Assembly (NCBI RefSeq): GCF_039555335.1
Contig: NC_092642.1
Location: 55,469,776-55,533,775 of the forward strand
Direction: 5' to 3'
From: Amphiura filiformis
Taxonomy: Eukaryota; Echinodermata; Ophiuroidea; Amphilepidida; Amphiuridae
Length of the DNA stretch: 64,000 nt
Position numbers and translations under genes: made by a program. Below the pieces are notes generated by a model. It was not told the DNA's origin. It was given only the letters and a program-made list of their open reading frames with translations, and did not search any database. Of the stretch, positions 1 through 12,387 are shown one piece after another; the first letter of the stretch is position 1; every line of letters begins with the position of its first letter.

Positions 1-849
1 GACTGGGCACTGCAACTGAGCAGTAAACTCGGCAAATTGTATTCTGAGTTACAGTGTAAAATGTGCGTGAAGGTCGTATTCATAGGTATCTCAATTCGTT
101 GCGACAAGTATCTCATCAAACACTGTTTAAACCAATCAATAATCCTATTGCTGAAGAGGATAATAAGCTTCTACCTATTTCTATAGAATCTTTAAATAGT
201 TCTTGTCTTTGTTTGCTTTGGCTAAAACCTGTTCAAGTGGTGGATAACAAAGCATTGTTTTTTGTCTATAACCAACAATTAATAATGAGAGGACATTCCT
301 GAACATCGTTGACTTGGGGATGATTTGAAATAACCACCAATTATAACTGTTTGATATTTATTACCAATGTGGAAAAAGAGACACATGTAGAACCGAAAAA
401 AAAATTTGTTGAAGGAACAGAGTTCAACAAACCATAACCCCGCTTCTGTATATCGTTTGAAGTCAAATGGTACCATTTTAAAGCTTATGATATATATTTT
501 CTAAACACGAAATAAAACAAAATTGACCGGGCCGAGTTTACGGCTGATTCGCGGTGTCCACTCACATATGGAGAAATGAGACCCTAAATTGTACAACTAA
601 AATTATAACCTTCTCATGGTATATCTTACCATTTCCTGGGAAATAGTAAATTTCATTGTGTGCCTGTAAATTAAAACGTCTATTTTAAGAATATATTCCC
701 TTTAACATGTTGAAGCATAATGCGCTAGAACGTTGTCTTTAACAGATTGGATTTGATAGGTCTGTCACACTACGACGGACTGGATCAACGTACATCACCG
801 AATACAAAAATATTTTATTCGGTGGAAAAATCACCAGTCCGGCAGAAGA

Positions 850-1195
850 TTCGGTGGGATTTTGGGTCCGATTCCCGTTCGTCGCTCTATGCGTTGTGGC
901 CGCTAAAAATCCTGCAGGTGTCTTATATCCGATCGTTCAACGTCCGACAAATGACCGGATTTGGGGGTCCGATTCCCGTTCGTTTCTCTATGTGTTGTGG
1001 CCGCTAATAATCCTGCAGGCGTCTTATTTTCGATTGTTCAACGTCCGACAAATGACCGGATTTGGGGGTCAACGTCCGACAAATGTCCGGATTTGGGGGT
1101 CCGATTCCCGTTCGTCTCTCTATGCGTTGTGGCCGCTAATAATCCTGCAGGCGTTTTATATTCAATCGTTCAACGTCCAACAAATGACCGGCGAA
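850..1195. repeat. ~105-bp tandem repeat, about 3.3 copies
   Basis: The units run from 'ggatttgggggtccgattcc' through 'gttgtggccgctaataatcc' to 'caacgtccgacaaatgaccg'. One partial unit ends early near 1083. It creates overlapping open frames that are by-products of the repeat. Confidence 0.85.
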
Positions 1196-1199
1196 TCCG

Positions 1200-2380
1200 T
1201 CGCATGTGGCACCAACAGGGACGTCCACCCTATCAGAAAAGTGGGGGAGGAGAGGGTGTTTGAGAGGGTTTTTGACCCCTTAGAGGCAGTGACGTAGCAA
1301 GCACTTTTTCAGAGGGTGAACAAAGTGGGGAAAGACAACTTTTAAGGGGGTAAATTTTGACGAAAATGGTCAAATATTGGCAACCAGCGTCCGGGGGCAA
1401 TAGAGGTGAGAAACCTTTGGGCAATGAAGGCCCAATTGAAGCCATTTGTCATTTTTTGGATCAATTTTAGCACTATTATTGGGTACTATTTTAGTTTGAA
1501 ACAGCCGCAAATTGGTGAAACGAAAGCCTAATTCAAGCCATTAAAAAGTTTTCACCATTATTGTATAATATAAACAATTGTTTTAAAAATAACACGTGGA
1601 TGTCCATAGCAGAAGCAAAAAGGAAGACTTGTCCATTTTTGAAAATGAAGGTCCAATTGAAGCCATTTGCATGGGGACTGTAGGGCCTATTTACATTATT
1701 AGGCCTAGGCATATTGTGTATAAATTTAGTTTTAAAAATGGAAAATTTGGAAAATTGTTTTTAGTGCATTATTTTTACACTATTATTACATTAAACAAAA
1801 AACAAAGAAGGCCCGATTTGAATTTTCAAATTTTAAAATGTTACACTGATCCACTGACACTTTAGATATAAGACTTCAGACTCGTAATTTCAGGTAAAGC
1901 ATGCATGGATTGATATGTTAAAGTCAGGAATAGACCTATAAGTCCGTCTTAAATACTGACTTTGGTGACAAAATATCACGGGCCCTGCATATGGACTGGC
2001 CGGCAGTAATTTTCACAGGCTTTTGGGCCAAGGAACCACATTTAAGCACTGTCTATAATAATCACAGGCCTATACTTAGGCTAAACTAGTACTACTATCC
2101 TGGGCCTACTCAATAACGTATACAATTTAACCTTTTCCATGTTTTTTCTTCTTTTTTCTTTCTTGTCAATCACTAAAGCTGGTAGGAATTTGATATTGCG
2201 TCCTCTATCCTTCAGAAAGTGCCCCTCCCTCAATACTACTTACATGCATAGGCCTACTACTAAATTACGTGCAATTTAACTTTTTCTCTTCTCTTCTCTC
2301 TTCAATTGTTCTCACTTTCTTTTCTTTTTTCTCTCCTTTCCCCTTTTTTCTACTTGTCAGTCACTAAAGTACTGGGGGAA
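1200..2380. other. Interior of TIR element, no gene recognised
   Basis: The block is AT-rich with pyrimidine runs (2120-2350) and several TAGGCCTA octamers. Two diverged copies of a 'gatattgcgtc...ccttcagaaag' motif occur near 2195 and 2390. No coding exon was recognised. Confidence 0.5.
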
Positions 2381-2489
2381 ATATGATATTGCGTCACACA
2401 CCCTTCAGAAAGCCCCCCCCCCCCCTGATCGATGCACATGTTCGCTATAGGCCTACATCCGGCACAAGCGCCTGCGAAACCTTGCAAAC

Positions 2490-3150
2490 ACCCGCGGTAT
2501 ATAAACGAAAGAATAACGAACAAACCCAGGGTATATACAGAACAGTACGAACACACATCGGACAACTTCCGAACATGTGTATTCGGCACACTCCGTTTCT
2601 TGAAACGTATTGTCGACGGACTAAACAAACATCACCTAACACGAAACGCATTTGGCGGATAATAACAGGACATATGAAGAACATAAAACGAACATTGACG
2701 AACACTAACGGATTTGCTAAAATACCATCCGTTCCTTATACGGAAGACCGATCCGGTGTAGTGTGACACTAAGACGGTCTGGGTCAACGTACATCACCGA
2801 ATACAAAAATATGCTATCCGGTGGTGAAGGCCTCGCAGGAACGTATTTGCAACGAACATGGGCCGAGTGCAACGAACAAAGAACGAACATGAACGAAAGG
2901 AGAGCGAACAAACTCCGGCAATATGCAGCACCATACGAACACACATCGGATAAATACCGAACATGTGTATTCGGTACACTCCGTTTCAAGTTTTGTGCAT
3001 GCACAAACTTGCCGACGGACTTAACGAACATCACCTAACACGAAACGCATTTGGCGGATGATAGCAGGACATAAAAAGAACATAAAACGATCATTGACGA
3101 ACAACAACGGATTTACTAAAATGCCATCCGTTTCTTGTACGGAAGACCTA
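2490..3150. repeat. Two diverged copies of a GAACGAAC/ACGAACA-rich repeat
   Basis: About 2505-2760 and 2870-3165 align. Both contain 'acgaacacacatcgga', 'cgaacatgtgtattcgg' and 'catcacctaacacgaaacgc', and both end near 'gtgtagtgtgaca'. The open frames on both strands mirror this repetition and are not real genes. Confidence 0.75.
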
Positions 3151-3955
3151 TTCGGTGTAGTGTGACAGACCTTTGATCAAACGATACGCAATCACGTAAA
3201 GTGCATTGCGTGAGTTTGTATGAACCAAACGCTTCTTATAATTTTCAGACAATTCTCCAGTCAAAAAGTGTACCACTTTCAATTCATGAAACCGAATCTA
3301 ATCCCAATCGCTGGAAATAGACTGGTTCTATTTTTGAAATATGTGACCGGCCACGGCGAATGAGCCGTAAATTCCTCCACCGGTCAATTTTGTTTTATTT
3401 CGTGTTTAAAAAATAAACATCATAAACTTAAAAATGGTATATCATTTGACTCAAACGATATCCAGAAGCGGGGTTATGGTTTGTTAAACTTTGCTCCTTC
3501 AACAAAATTATAGCTTTTTACGTTTTTACATGTGTCTCTTTTTCCACATTGTTGCCAAGAAATATCAAACAGTCATAATTGGCGGTCATTTCAAATCATT
3601 CCCAAGTCAACGAGGTTTAAGAAAGTTCTCTCATTGTTAATTGTTTGTTATGCATACCTGTACAAAATACAATGCCTGGTAACCCACCACTTGAACAGGA
3701 TTTAGCAATATAAGCAAACAAATACCATAGCTATTAAAAGTTCTATAGCCATCTAAGGTAGAAGCTTATTATCCACTTCAACAATAGGAATATTGATTAG
3801 TTTTTGACTATCGAAATGAGACGGATGTCGGGCCAGCTTAAGTTACCGATGAATATGACCTTCGTACACATTTTACACCGTAACACAGAATACAATTTAG
3901 GGAATTTACGGCTCATTTGTGCTGCCGGGTCACATATGTGCTTATTTAAGCATCT

Positions 3956-4359
3956 AGCGGCAAGTTAGCGTAAAAGTTGGCAACCAAATTATTTTGGTTA
4001 ATTCGAGTATGCTGAATTCAAATAATTTGTCTGCCAAGCTATATTGCTCTTTTTATGACATTTTTCAGTAGATATCCACGTAAAAAGCTTATTCCCAAAA
4101 TTTCAATTGGTTCCGATTTTGCGTTTGCGAGTTATGCATGATTAAGTGTATTACACTGCTCAATAGGCCACTGTTGTACTTGTAATTCCGTTCTGGAATA
4201 CCAGAACGAAATTCAAATTTGACGATATTTTTGCTAAACGAATTAATCTGCAAGAAATGTTTGATACATAAACATTTTGTAGCCAGAGGTTTGGTATAAA
4301 AATCTCAACTTTTTTTTAGAAAAGTGGGGGATGATGCTGTGGATCACGAAATACTCTTT
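3956..4359. other. No feature recognised
   Basis: AT-rich sequence between the inverted-repeat element and the tandem block. No coding or repeat signal was recognised. Confidence 0.5.
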
Positions 4360-5315
4360 TAACATCAGACATAAATCATAATGATGTCTTACGGGCACCA
4401 ATACAGCTCGCGGGATTCTGGTGACAGTAAAGTTAAAATCTTATAACAGATTGCGTAACCTGCATCAAAGTCATCGATAATAACTTAACTTAGAAACCTA
4501 ATTCTTTTGAATAATTCAAAATATCTTTGGCTGTCTCAAGTACTATGCTTTGCTTCTTCCATTTCTATGCTTCTTATATCCCATAAAAAGTAACTATACA
4601 AAAATGTAGAACATACTTGGAATTTACACTGAGCATTGATCGATGAAAGTGCATTAAATGGGACGTCTATAATAACACAAGCGTATGCGCATTGTGGTCT
4701 ACATCTGATACAAATATTAAAATATTCCGTTTCCTGTACCTGTATCATAACATGATCAGTTTATGTTCAGAAAGAGAGAAAGAGGGTACATCTATCAAAT
4801 ATCTAACGAGATCAAGTTTTCTTTAAAGAAAGATAGAATCTGATTTTATTTTTATGTTCCAAGTTCGCACAAGCAGAACGTGCCACAAATACTAACCTTG
4901 CCATGATGATGTCTTTGACGAACTTCACGTGGGCGCAATTGCTCAAACATTCACAGTGACACAGTTGCCGTGGCCTCTCGCTTTAGAGCACCTTTGCAAA
5001 AGAACCTATATAGCATGCAATTGTGTTTTTTGATTAGCACATTAAAATAATGATAATCATAATTAAAGCCATAAACGATTTCGGTCAAATTTTTGTTTTG
5101 TTATTCTTCAGTCGAGTCACCAAGGATAAAATAATTTTGTAAACATTTTCAGGAAAATGAGATAAAAATAAATAAATAAAAACACTTACAAATCTTGAAT
5201 AAGATATAATTTGGGGATCGTTCACACAATTTAAAAAATCTAAATCAGACATAAATCATAATGTCTTACGAGCACTAACACAGCTCGCAGAATTCTGGTG
5301 ACAATGTATCGTTAA

Positions 5316-5681
5316 GGTGGTACTACACCCCCTGATACATTTTGTGACTAATTTTGCATTTTTCTCAACAAATAACTACACACTGGTGAACAAAGTTATG
5401 CATATTATAGGGGCAAGGAATTCAATTACTTCACTGATATTTCAGTCATTCCAGACAAGTGGTTCATTATGTATGTTAAGAAACGAGGTACATTCTAGCG
5501 GTACCTCTTTTCTTAATCTGATCATAAACAACGTACCGCTTGTCTTGAGTCACTGAAATTCCAGTGTAGTAACTGGCTTCCTTGCCCCTATAATATACAT
5601 AACCTTTGTTACCAGTATGTTATTATTTTTTGAGAAAAATGCAAAAATAGTCACAAATTTATCAAGGGGTGTACTACCATC
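5316..5681. mobile_element. piggyBac-type MITE with TTAA duplication
   Basis: The ends are inverted: GGTGGTACTACACCCCCTGA on the left, and the complement of 'tcaaggggtgtactaccat' on the right. Each arm continues ~60 bp, through the 'tttgcatttttctca' region. TTAA flanks both sides (5312-5315, 5682-5685). The paralogous copy near 8298 reads 'gtatcgttaaaatctta' without the insert, which is an empty site inside this same window. Confidence 0.88.
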
Positions 5682-6652
5682 TTAAAATCTTATACAATTT
5701 GTGTAACTTGCGTCAAATGGATCAAACGATCGATAGCAACTTAACCTATATATAGAAACTTCATTCTTTTGAATAATTCAAATATAATCTTATTTTTTGG
5801 CTGTCTCGAGTACCATGCTTTGCTTCTTCCATTTCCATGCTTCTTCTACTCTATGAAAAGAAACTGATGTGGAACATCTTCGAATTCGCACTGAGGATTG
5901 ATCGATGAAAGTGCATTAAATGGGACGTCTATAATAACACAAGCGTATATGCGTATTATGATCTACATCTGTTACAAATATTCCGTTGCTTCCTGTACTT
6001 GTAATAAACATGATCAGTTTATGTTCAGAAAGAGAGAAAGAGGGTACATCTATCAAATATCTAACGAGATCAAGTTTTCTTTAAAGAAAGATAGAATCTG
6101 ATTTTATTTTTATGTTCCAAGTTCGCACAAGCAGAACGTGCCACAAATACTAACCATGCCATGATGATGTCTTTGACGAACTTGATGAGGGCGCAGTTGC
6201 TCAAACATTCACAGTGACAGGCGGCATAGGAAGCGCAACACGTGACGTACGAGGCTGGCGAAGATACAGGGCTGACAGCCCCATTCAAAATACACGGTTT
6301 AATAGCAATTACAAATGGAAAATTAACATACTTGCAGTGTGGTACACGGTCGTACCCCGACGCGACGGTTTTAGAGTAAGATAATTTTGCTTTGACACCA
6401 CATAACAAATTTAGAATTGTTTATGAAGATTTCATGATTATGTGTTAATCCAATGGCAGCCTCAAAATTGGCGATATCGCTTCCATCGCCGCCTGCACAG
6501 TGACGCAGTTTCCATGGAATTTCTATTTGTATTCCTCTCGCTTTAGAGCACCTTTGCAAAGGAACCTACATAACATGCAATTGTGGTGTGTGTTTTTTGG
6601 ATTTGCAAATTAAAATAATACTCAGAAAGAACATGAATACGATATCTGTTCG

Positions 6653-7144
6653 ATATAAACATCTCAAAAAAAGTAACTAACCCCCCTAAAATAATGACCA
6701 TTATTCAAATACGGGAGATTGTATTACAAATCTGTAAACTGCGTTTGAAGCAGAATTTATTTCTGCACATTTTGACACCTCGTTTGTAGCAAGTGACTAA
6801 ATATTGACGTCACAGCGTACATTTAAATCAATGTAACCCAAGATTTTGAAAGTTGCAGTAAATTCTATTGATTTTGTATTCAGTATAATGGAAGGAAATC
6901 TGTGTAATGATATCTGAGTGTTTTTGTATTGTTATGTAAGTGCAACTTTCAAATGTGGACCTCACTACATTAAATTGACCGGTGTTTTATTGTTTTATGG
7001 GCTATCGTATATCAATTGAGATGTCAAAATGAGCAGAAATATATTCTGCTTCCAACGCATTTTACAGATTTGTAATACAATAGTCCCTTTTTGAATAATG
7101 ACCATTTTAAGGGGGTTAGTTACTTTTTTGAGATGTTTATTTCC
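6653..7144. mobile_element. MITE with ~100-bp inverted ends
   Basis: The left end ATAAACATCTCAAAAAAAGT is mirrored at 7125-7144. The arms continue through 'aactaacccccctaaaataa' and 'tattacaaatctgtaaa'. It sits in the repeat block and is followed at once by an AAAT microsatellite. No coding capacity. Confidence 0.8.
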
Positions 7145-7176
7145 TGTTCGTTTTGAGCCAAATGATAATGAGATGA

Positions 7177-7179
7177 AAA

Positions 7180-7254
<75 letters not shown>

Positions 7255-7276
7255 AAAATAAATAAATAAATAAAAT
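7177..7276. repeat. (AAAT)n microsatellite
   Basis: About 25 AAAT units with one interruption near 7255. The minus-strand FIYL-type open frame here is purely the repeat. Confidence 0.95.
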
Positions 7277-8947
7277 CTTGACCATTTAACTGTGGATCAG
7301 TGGAGCTCTATGGAAGACTTATTATCGCAATACAGTAATGTGAGAGACAGGCATAATTTTGGGAGTCATTCACACAATATAAAAATTAACATCAGACATA
7401 AATCCTAATGATGTCTTACGGCCACCAATATAGCTCGCAGAATGCTGGTGACAGTTTTCCGCTAAAATCTAAAAAAAGATTGCGTAACTTGCATCAAAGT
7501 GATCGATATTAATAACCGAATTCTTTTGAATAATTCAAATATAATTCTTATTTTGGCTGTCTCGAGTACCATGCTTTGCTTCTTCCATTTCCATGCTTCT
7601 TCTATTCCCTTAAAAGAAACTGTACAAAAATGTAGAACATACTTGGAATGTGCACCGAGGATTGGTCGATGAAAGCGCATTAAATAGGACGCTTATAATA
7701 ACACAAGCGTATAAAAATGCGCATTATGATCATCTGTTACAAATATTCCGTTGCTCCCTGTAACATAACATGATCAGTTTATGTTGAGAAAGAGAGAAAG
7801 AGGGTACACCATCTATCAAATATCAAACGAGATCAACAGTAAGAATCTGATCAGAAGCAGAACGTGTCACAAAATAATGCTAACCATGATGATGTATTTT
7901 TTGACGAACTTGACGAGGGCGCAATTGCTCAAACATTTACAGTGACACAGTTGCCGTGGCCTCTCGCTTTAGAGCACCTTTGCAAAAGAACCTACATAAC
8001 ACGCAATTGTTTTTGGATTAGCAAATTTAAGTAATGATAATCATAATTGAAGCCATAAACGATCCCTGTCAAAGTTGTGTTTTGGTATTGTTCAGTCAAC
8101 AAGGATACAATATTTTGTTAAATTTTTCAGGAAGGTTTTTTCCTAAATGAAAATGAGATAAAAATAAATAAATAAAAACACTTACAAATCTTGAATAAGA
8201 TGGAATTGTTCACACAATTTAAAAAATCTAAATCAGACATAAATCAAAATGTCTTACGAGCACTAATACAACTCGCAGAATTATGGTGACAGTGTATCGT
8301 TAAAATCTTATAAAGGATTGCGTAGCTTGCGTCAAATGGATCAAAGTGATCGATAGTAACTTAACTTAGAAACCTAATTCTTTTGAATAATTCAAATATA
8401 ATCTTATTTTTGGCTGTCTTGAGTACTATGCTTTGCTTCTTCCATTTCCATGCTTTTTCTAGTCCACGAAAAGAAACTGTACAAAAATGTAGAGCATCTT
8501 CGAATTCGCACTGAGGATTGATCGATGAAAGTGCATTAAATGGGACGTCTATAATAACACAAGCGTATGCGCAATTTGATCTACATCTGTTACAAATATT
8601 CAAATATTCCGTTGCTTTCTGCAACATAACATGATCAGTTTATGTTGAGAAAGAGAGAAAGGGGTATATAACAAAATATCTAACGAGATCAAATTTTCTT
8701 TAAAGAAAATAAGAATCTGATTTTATTTTTATGTTCCAAGTTTGCAGAAGCAGAACGTATCACGTTCACCATGATGATGACGCAATTGCTGAGTATTCAA
8801 GAATGGGACAAACTAGAACCAGCCAACTATAACCTTGCTGTCCATCCCAGGGAAAGTGTTCTGCAGCGGTCCTGAATAGAGACCATAGATAACGACACCG
8901 GTAGAACAGTGTGGATTTACTGTCCAAGGTACCACAGATGCAGTATT

Positions 8948-9931
8948 ACAGATTTGACATTTAATATGGAATATTTTTTCGCAAAATTCCAATACTGGTC
9001 TGGAAGGTGTTTGCATAAACCGCACGGGCTAAATATTAGTTGAGGTGTGGCGGGAGATGGTGTAGAATAATTGTTTGATAGAAAATATGCTTTCCATAAG
9101 TTTGCATTATGGTGCTCATAATGTAGCGAATTCGCCTAAAATGGTGGGTTTAGGGAGGCTGAATTTGAGCTTTTTTGGGGACACAATTTTGGACTCTATG
9201 CAACATTGTTCTGTTATTATCAAATTTATAAGGGTTTGAGGTGATATTTCTTAAACTTCGTCAGCAACTGGCATTCATCACAGCTGAAATACACTTGGAA
9301 TGTACCAATTTTTTGAACAAGGGAGGAGCTTAAAAATTGTCCTTTCAAAAGTTTTACGTACTCAGAAAGTTTGAATGGCCCCCTGGAGTCAAATGTTATA
9401 AACTTCCGGTACAAAACAACTGCGCGGATTCCTGGTTGTCCAATGAACTCCCACTGTTTCTTTGAGTACAGCAAGTTTATAACTTTTGGCCCCAGTGGAC
9501 CATTCAAACTTTCCGAGTGCGTATCACTTTTAAGAGCCATAATTTGTAAAGCTCCTCCCACTTTCAAAACTGGTAAATTACAAGTGCAATTCAGTTCTGA
9601 CGAACACTTATTGGTATTTAGGCTCAGTAAATATCGCCTCAAACCTCAATAAATTTGATAAAATCAGAATAATGTTGCTAACATTCGGAAATTTTACCCC
9701 CACAAAACTCAAATTCAGTATCCTTAAATCCGCCATTTTAAGCTAATTCACTACATTATCAGCACCATAATGTAAACTCATTTAAAGCACATTTTCTGTT
9801 AAACAATTATTTTACACCATCTCCCGACACACCCCCAATTAATATTTAGCCCGTGCGGTTTATGCAGACCCTTTCCAGACCAGTCTTGGAATTTTGGGGA
9901 AAAATATTCCATATTAAATGTCAAGTCTGTA
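8948..9931. mobile_element. Fold-back element, ~490-bp arms
   Basis: The left arm from TACAGATTTGACATTTAATA is mirrored by the right arm ending at 9931. Matching marks include 'gcacgggctaaatatta', 'accatctcccg' and 'catgatgagcacc'-like stretches. The centre is near 9430. The overlapping open frames on both strands (for example 9226-9642 and 9371-9652) encode near-mirror peptides because of the palindrome. Confidence 0.85.
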
Positions 9932-10560
9932 GTTGTATGGTGAACCATTGAAAAGATATATGCGTATACCGATACATCGGAATCTTTTTAAGACAGCATT
10001 TGCTACCATCGGTCAAGAAGCACTTTATGGAAATGTATACGATCCATATGCGTGGACACGATTCTGATCGACCGCAACGAAAGCATGTACATTGTACAAA
10101 CAAAGCAAATACTCTGTTGTGGTTATAATGGCAAGATCGCCGAATGGTTTGACGTAGTAGTTGGTGTGAGATGATGCTTCCTCCTCTTTCCAAGCCTATT
10201 CAACATACCCGTATACCTGAAATTTGTAAGAACAGATATCCAGCAACATGCACATAAGCAACATCCGATGTGTTAATTCAAAGGATGCAAATCAACCCAA
10301 AAATCATGTCAGGATATCCACGAGACATCACACTTGACACACACAATTGACAAAATAAAATTTACAAAATTTAAAAATACTAATTTCGGTGTTTTATATA
10401 GCGCCTTTTCCCAGATCTCAGAGGGATCAAAGCTCTGTAATTTCGCTGCCATGGTAAAATCGTCTCGTCACAATCAGATCGCATCAACTAGGCTGGTTGC
10501 AGCCAAACCTGGCGCAAACCTATCCGCACTTAGATTGTAACATCCATCAATTATCTGTGC
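9932..10560. other. Unassigned stretch with a weak exon-like minus-strand frame
   Basis: On the minus strand, about 10190-10040 is open in a frame reading EEASSHTNYYVKPFGDLAII and on to YGSYTFP before a stop. An acceptor-like AAATTTCAG lies upstream, but so does an in-frame stop. I cannot name it. 10330-10540 holds only a 'tatagcgccttttcccagat' stretch of repeat type. Confidence 0.3.
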
Positions 10561-10609
10561 AGCTCTCCAGATTCCATTGAGTGAAGGAAGTTTTTGATAA
10601 CCAAACAAC

Positions 10610-10780
10610 TAATCACCGATTTTTGAATCGAAACTGGAGATCCCGGAGAAATCCTGCGAGAGCGAGCATGGAATCGGGATAAACCAAGTGCACATGAGTC
10701 CTTGGGCCGCGCCGGGGCTTGAACCCGGGACCTCAGTGGTGCAAGGCGAAGGAACAACCGCTGAGCCAACTCGCTCTCCC
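10610..10780 (-). repeat. tRNA-derived SINE
   Basis: The minus strand starts GGGAGAGCGAGTTGGCTCAG. It has an A-box-like TGGCTCAGCGG and a B-box-like GGTTCAAGCC about 45 bp apart, ending in a CCCGGGTT..CCCCGG tRNA T-arm. The body continues to about 10610. The long tail and lack of an intact acceptor stem argue for a SINE and not a working tRNA. Confidence 0.7.
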
Positions 10781-11059
10781 AGTGGAAGACTTTGTTTTGT
10801 GAGTAACAATGTGTCTACAGTAGATGTGCGGTTGTGCTTGTCAAAAGGCGTACCAGATTAGCAGCATGGTCATTTGGAAGACTGACGAGATCTATCTGGA
10901 TAACCAAAGTCACTCTACAGAGTCCTTATTTGGTAAAAACCAGAGGCCCTGGAAGATTTTTCAATATATTGCGTGGAGAGAGGGACATCAATATGAGACC
11001 TTAGCGGAAGCTTTTAAAATGCATACATTTTTACATGAATTTTACCTTAAACTATGAAT
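10781..11059. other. No gene recognised
   Basis: Between the SINE and the minisatellite. A 77-codon open frame (10824-11057) has no recognisable feature and ends in the first decayed minisatellite units. Confidence 0.4.
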
Positions 11060-11840
11060 TATACAATGATATAAAGAATTTTATCTCAAAATTATGAATT
11101 TTTCCCTAAAGTTATGAATTTTACCCTAAAATTACGAATTTTACCCTAAAATTACGAATTTTACCCTAAAATTACGAATTTTACCCTAAAATTACGAATT
11201 TCACCCTAAAATTACGAATTTCACCCTAAAATTACGAATTTTACCCTAAAATTACGAATTTTACCCTAAAATTACGAATTTTACCCTAAAATTACGATTT
11301 TTACCCTAAAATTACGATTTTTACCCTAAAATTACGAATTTTACCCTAAAATTACGATTTTTACCCTAAAATTACGAATTTTACCCTAAAATTACGAATT
11401 TTACCCTAAAATTACGAATTTTACCCTAAAATTACGAATTTCACCCTAAAGTTACGAATTTTACCCTAAAATTACGAATTTCACCCTAAAATTACGAATT
11501 TTACCCTAAAATTACCCTAAAATTACGAATTTTACCCTAAAATTACGAATTTTACCCTAAAATTACGAATTTTACCCTAAAATTACGAATTTTACCCTAA
11601 AATTACGAATTTTACCCTAAAATTACGAATTTTACCCTAAAATTACGAATTTTACCCTAAAATTACGAATACGAATTTTACCCTAAAATTACGAATTTTA
11701 CCCTAAAATTACGAATTTTACCCTAAAATTACGAATTTTATCCTAAAATTATGAATTTTACCCTAAAACTATGAATTTTACCCTTAAATTATGAATTTTA
11801 CCCTAAAATTATGAATTTTACCCTAAAATTATGAATTTGG
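11060..11840. repeat. 20-bp minisatellite ATTACGAATTTTACCCTAAA, ~39 copies
   Basis: Units are highly uniform between about 11110 and 11740, with C/T and A/T variants, one partial unit near 11510 and one near 11670. The outer units are more diverged (atgaatt). Each unit contains CCCTAA, the telomeric hexamer of most animals, in a 20-bp frame. Confidence 0.95.
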
Positions 11841-11891
11841 GGTGGGTGCTAGGGTACTAGGGGGCCCACAAAAATGATTGGGGGTACAGTA

Positions 11892-12363
11892 TTTGATGTA
11901 TATAGAATTGGCTTCATTATTAACTAAATGCAAACTATAGGCGGCGCTATTTATCCTAAATCATATTTCGTAATTTGCAAGAGGTAGGTGATCAATACTG
12001 CCATTAAAACAGATGGAATAGGTGGAACAAGCAACAAAGAAATTTTATAAACACGTTTCATCAAAAAATAAAAGGAATTATTGGCATTAAAAGCTTGAAA
12101 GAGTAATTTCCAGAAACTAAATAGCGCCACCAATTTTGTCATAAATAGATACATTTTATATCCGAAAAAGCTTTAAAAAATGCTGTAAAAGTGAATAATT
12201 TTAATATTAAAAAATAATAAAGAGGGAAATTAAAATTGAAAATGATTCAAAAGCATCTGTATACATTAGCATGATATCGCATTTAGCTGTTTAAGCCTAA
12301 AATTGGGTGGGTTGCACATAATGTTTTGTTTGAAAAACTAATAAATGAGCACATCAAACAACC
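11892..12363 (-). mobile_element. MITE family R, copy A
   Basis: It is ~80-90% identical by eye to the plus-strand copy at 20163-20572. Copy A carries an extra ~70-bp AT-rich piece and has lost part of one end. The shared hydrophobic open frame ([13 protein letters not shown]...) appears in both copies but looks like a repeat frame, not a gene. Confidence 0.75.
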
Positions 12364-12387
12364 TTGGTGTGCGTGGGCACTCCTAAT

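Larger units (their letters stand above)
758..3172. mobile_element. TIR element nested inside the 1-3955 inverted repeat
   Basis: The left end reads AGGTCTGTCACACTAC (758-773) and the right end is its reverse complement at 3157-3172. The flanks share TTGAT, a possible 5-bp target duplication. An internal copy of the end-like sequence 'gtagtgtgacac' occurs near 2757. It contains the 105-bp tandem array and the GAACGAACA-rich block described separately. No transposase was recognised. Confidence 0.65.
1..3955. mobile_element. Large inverted-repeat element with ~600-bp arms
   Basis: Bases 1-590 recur in reverse complement at about 3345-3955. Both copies contain a run matching 'gttacggtgtaaaatgtg', the stretch around 'cattgttgacttggg', the 'gtggaaaaagagacacatgta' region and an outer 'cacatatg'. 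The arms are clearly diverged. The left edge may lie outside the window. No coding sequence is convincing inside the arms. Confidence 0.7.
4360..8790. repeat. Tandem block of a ~0.9-kb repeat, four diverged copies
   Basis: Each copy begins near 'atcagacataaatcataatg' and passes 'ctggtgacag', 'tttggctgtctcgagtacca', 'gattgatcgatgaaagtgca' and 'catgatcagtttatgtt'. It ends near 'ctctcgctttagagcacctt'. Starts are near 4364, 5245, 7388 and 8232. The second copy is interrupted by a MITE at 5316, and another inverted element lies at 6653-7144. A partial fifth copy is at 45440-45850. Confidence 0.85.

Noticed and set aside
854-1297. 147-codon repetitive frame (VRFPFVxLCVVAA repeats)
   Set aside because: By-product of a 105-bp tandem repeat inside a TIR element; two frames carry equivalent repeats.
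2383-3038. Overlapping 80-127-codon frames on both strands
   Set aside because: Open on several frames at once because of duplicated ACGAACA-rich repeats; no family resemblance.
6995-7285. 96-codon FIYLFIYL membrane-like open frame
   Set aside because: It is the translation of the AAAT microsatellite.
9226-9652. 138- and 93-codon open frames on opposite strands
   Set aside because: They are mirror images of one fold-back element and share peptides such as FKLSE and VINLLY/VINFRY.
10700-10780. Functional tRNA gene on the minus strand
   Set aside because: A- and B-boxes and a T-arm are present but no acceptor stem pairing is evident and a SINE body follows.
11060-11840. Regular 20-bp direct repeats resembling a CRISPR array
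   Set aside because: Units are contiguous with no unique spacers, and the setting is eukaryotic; it is a minisatellite.
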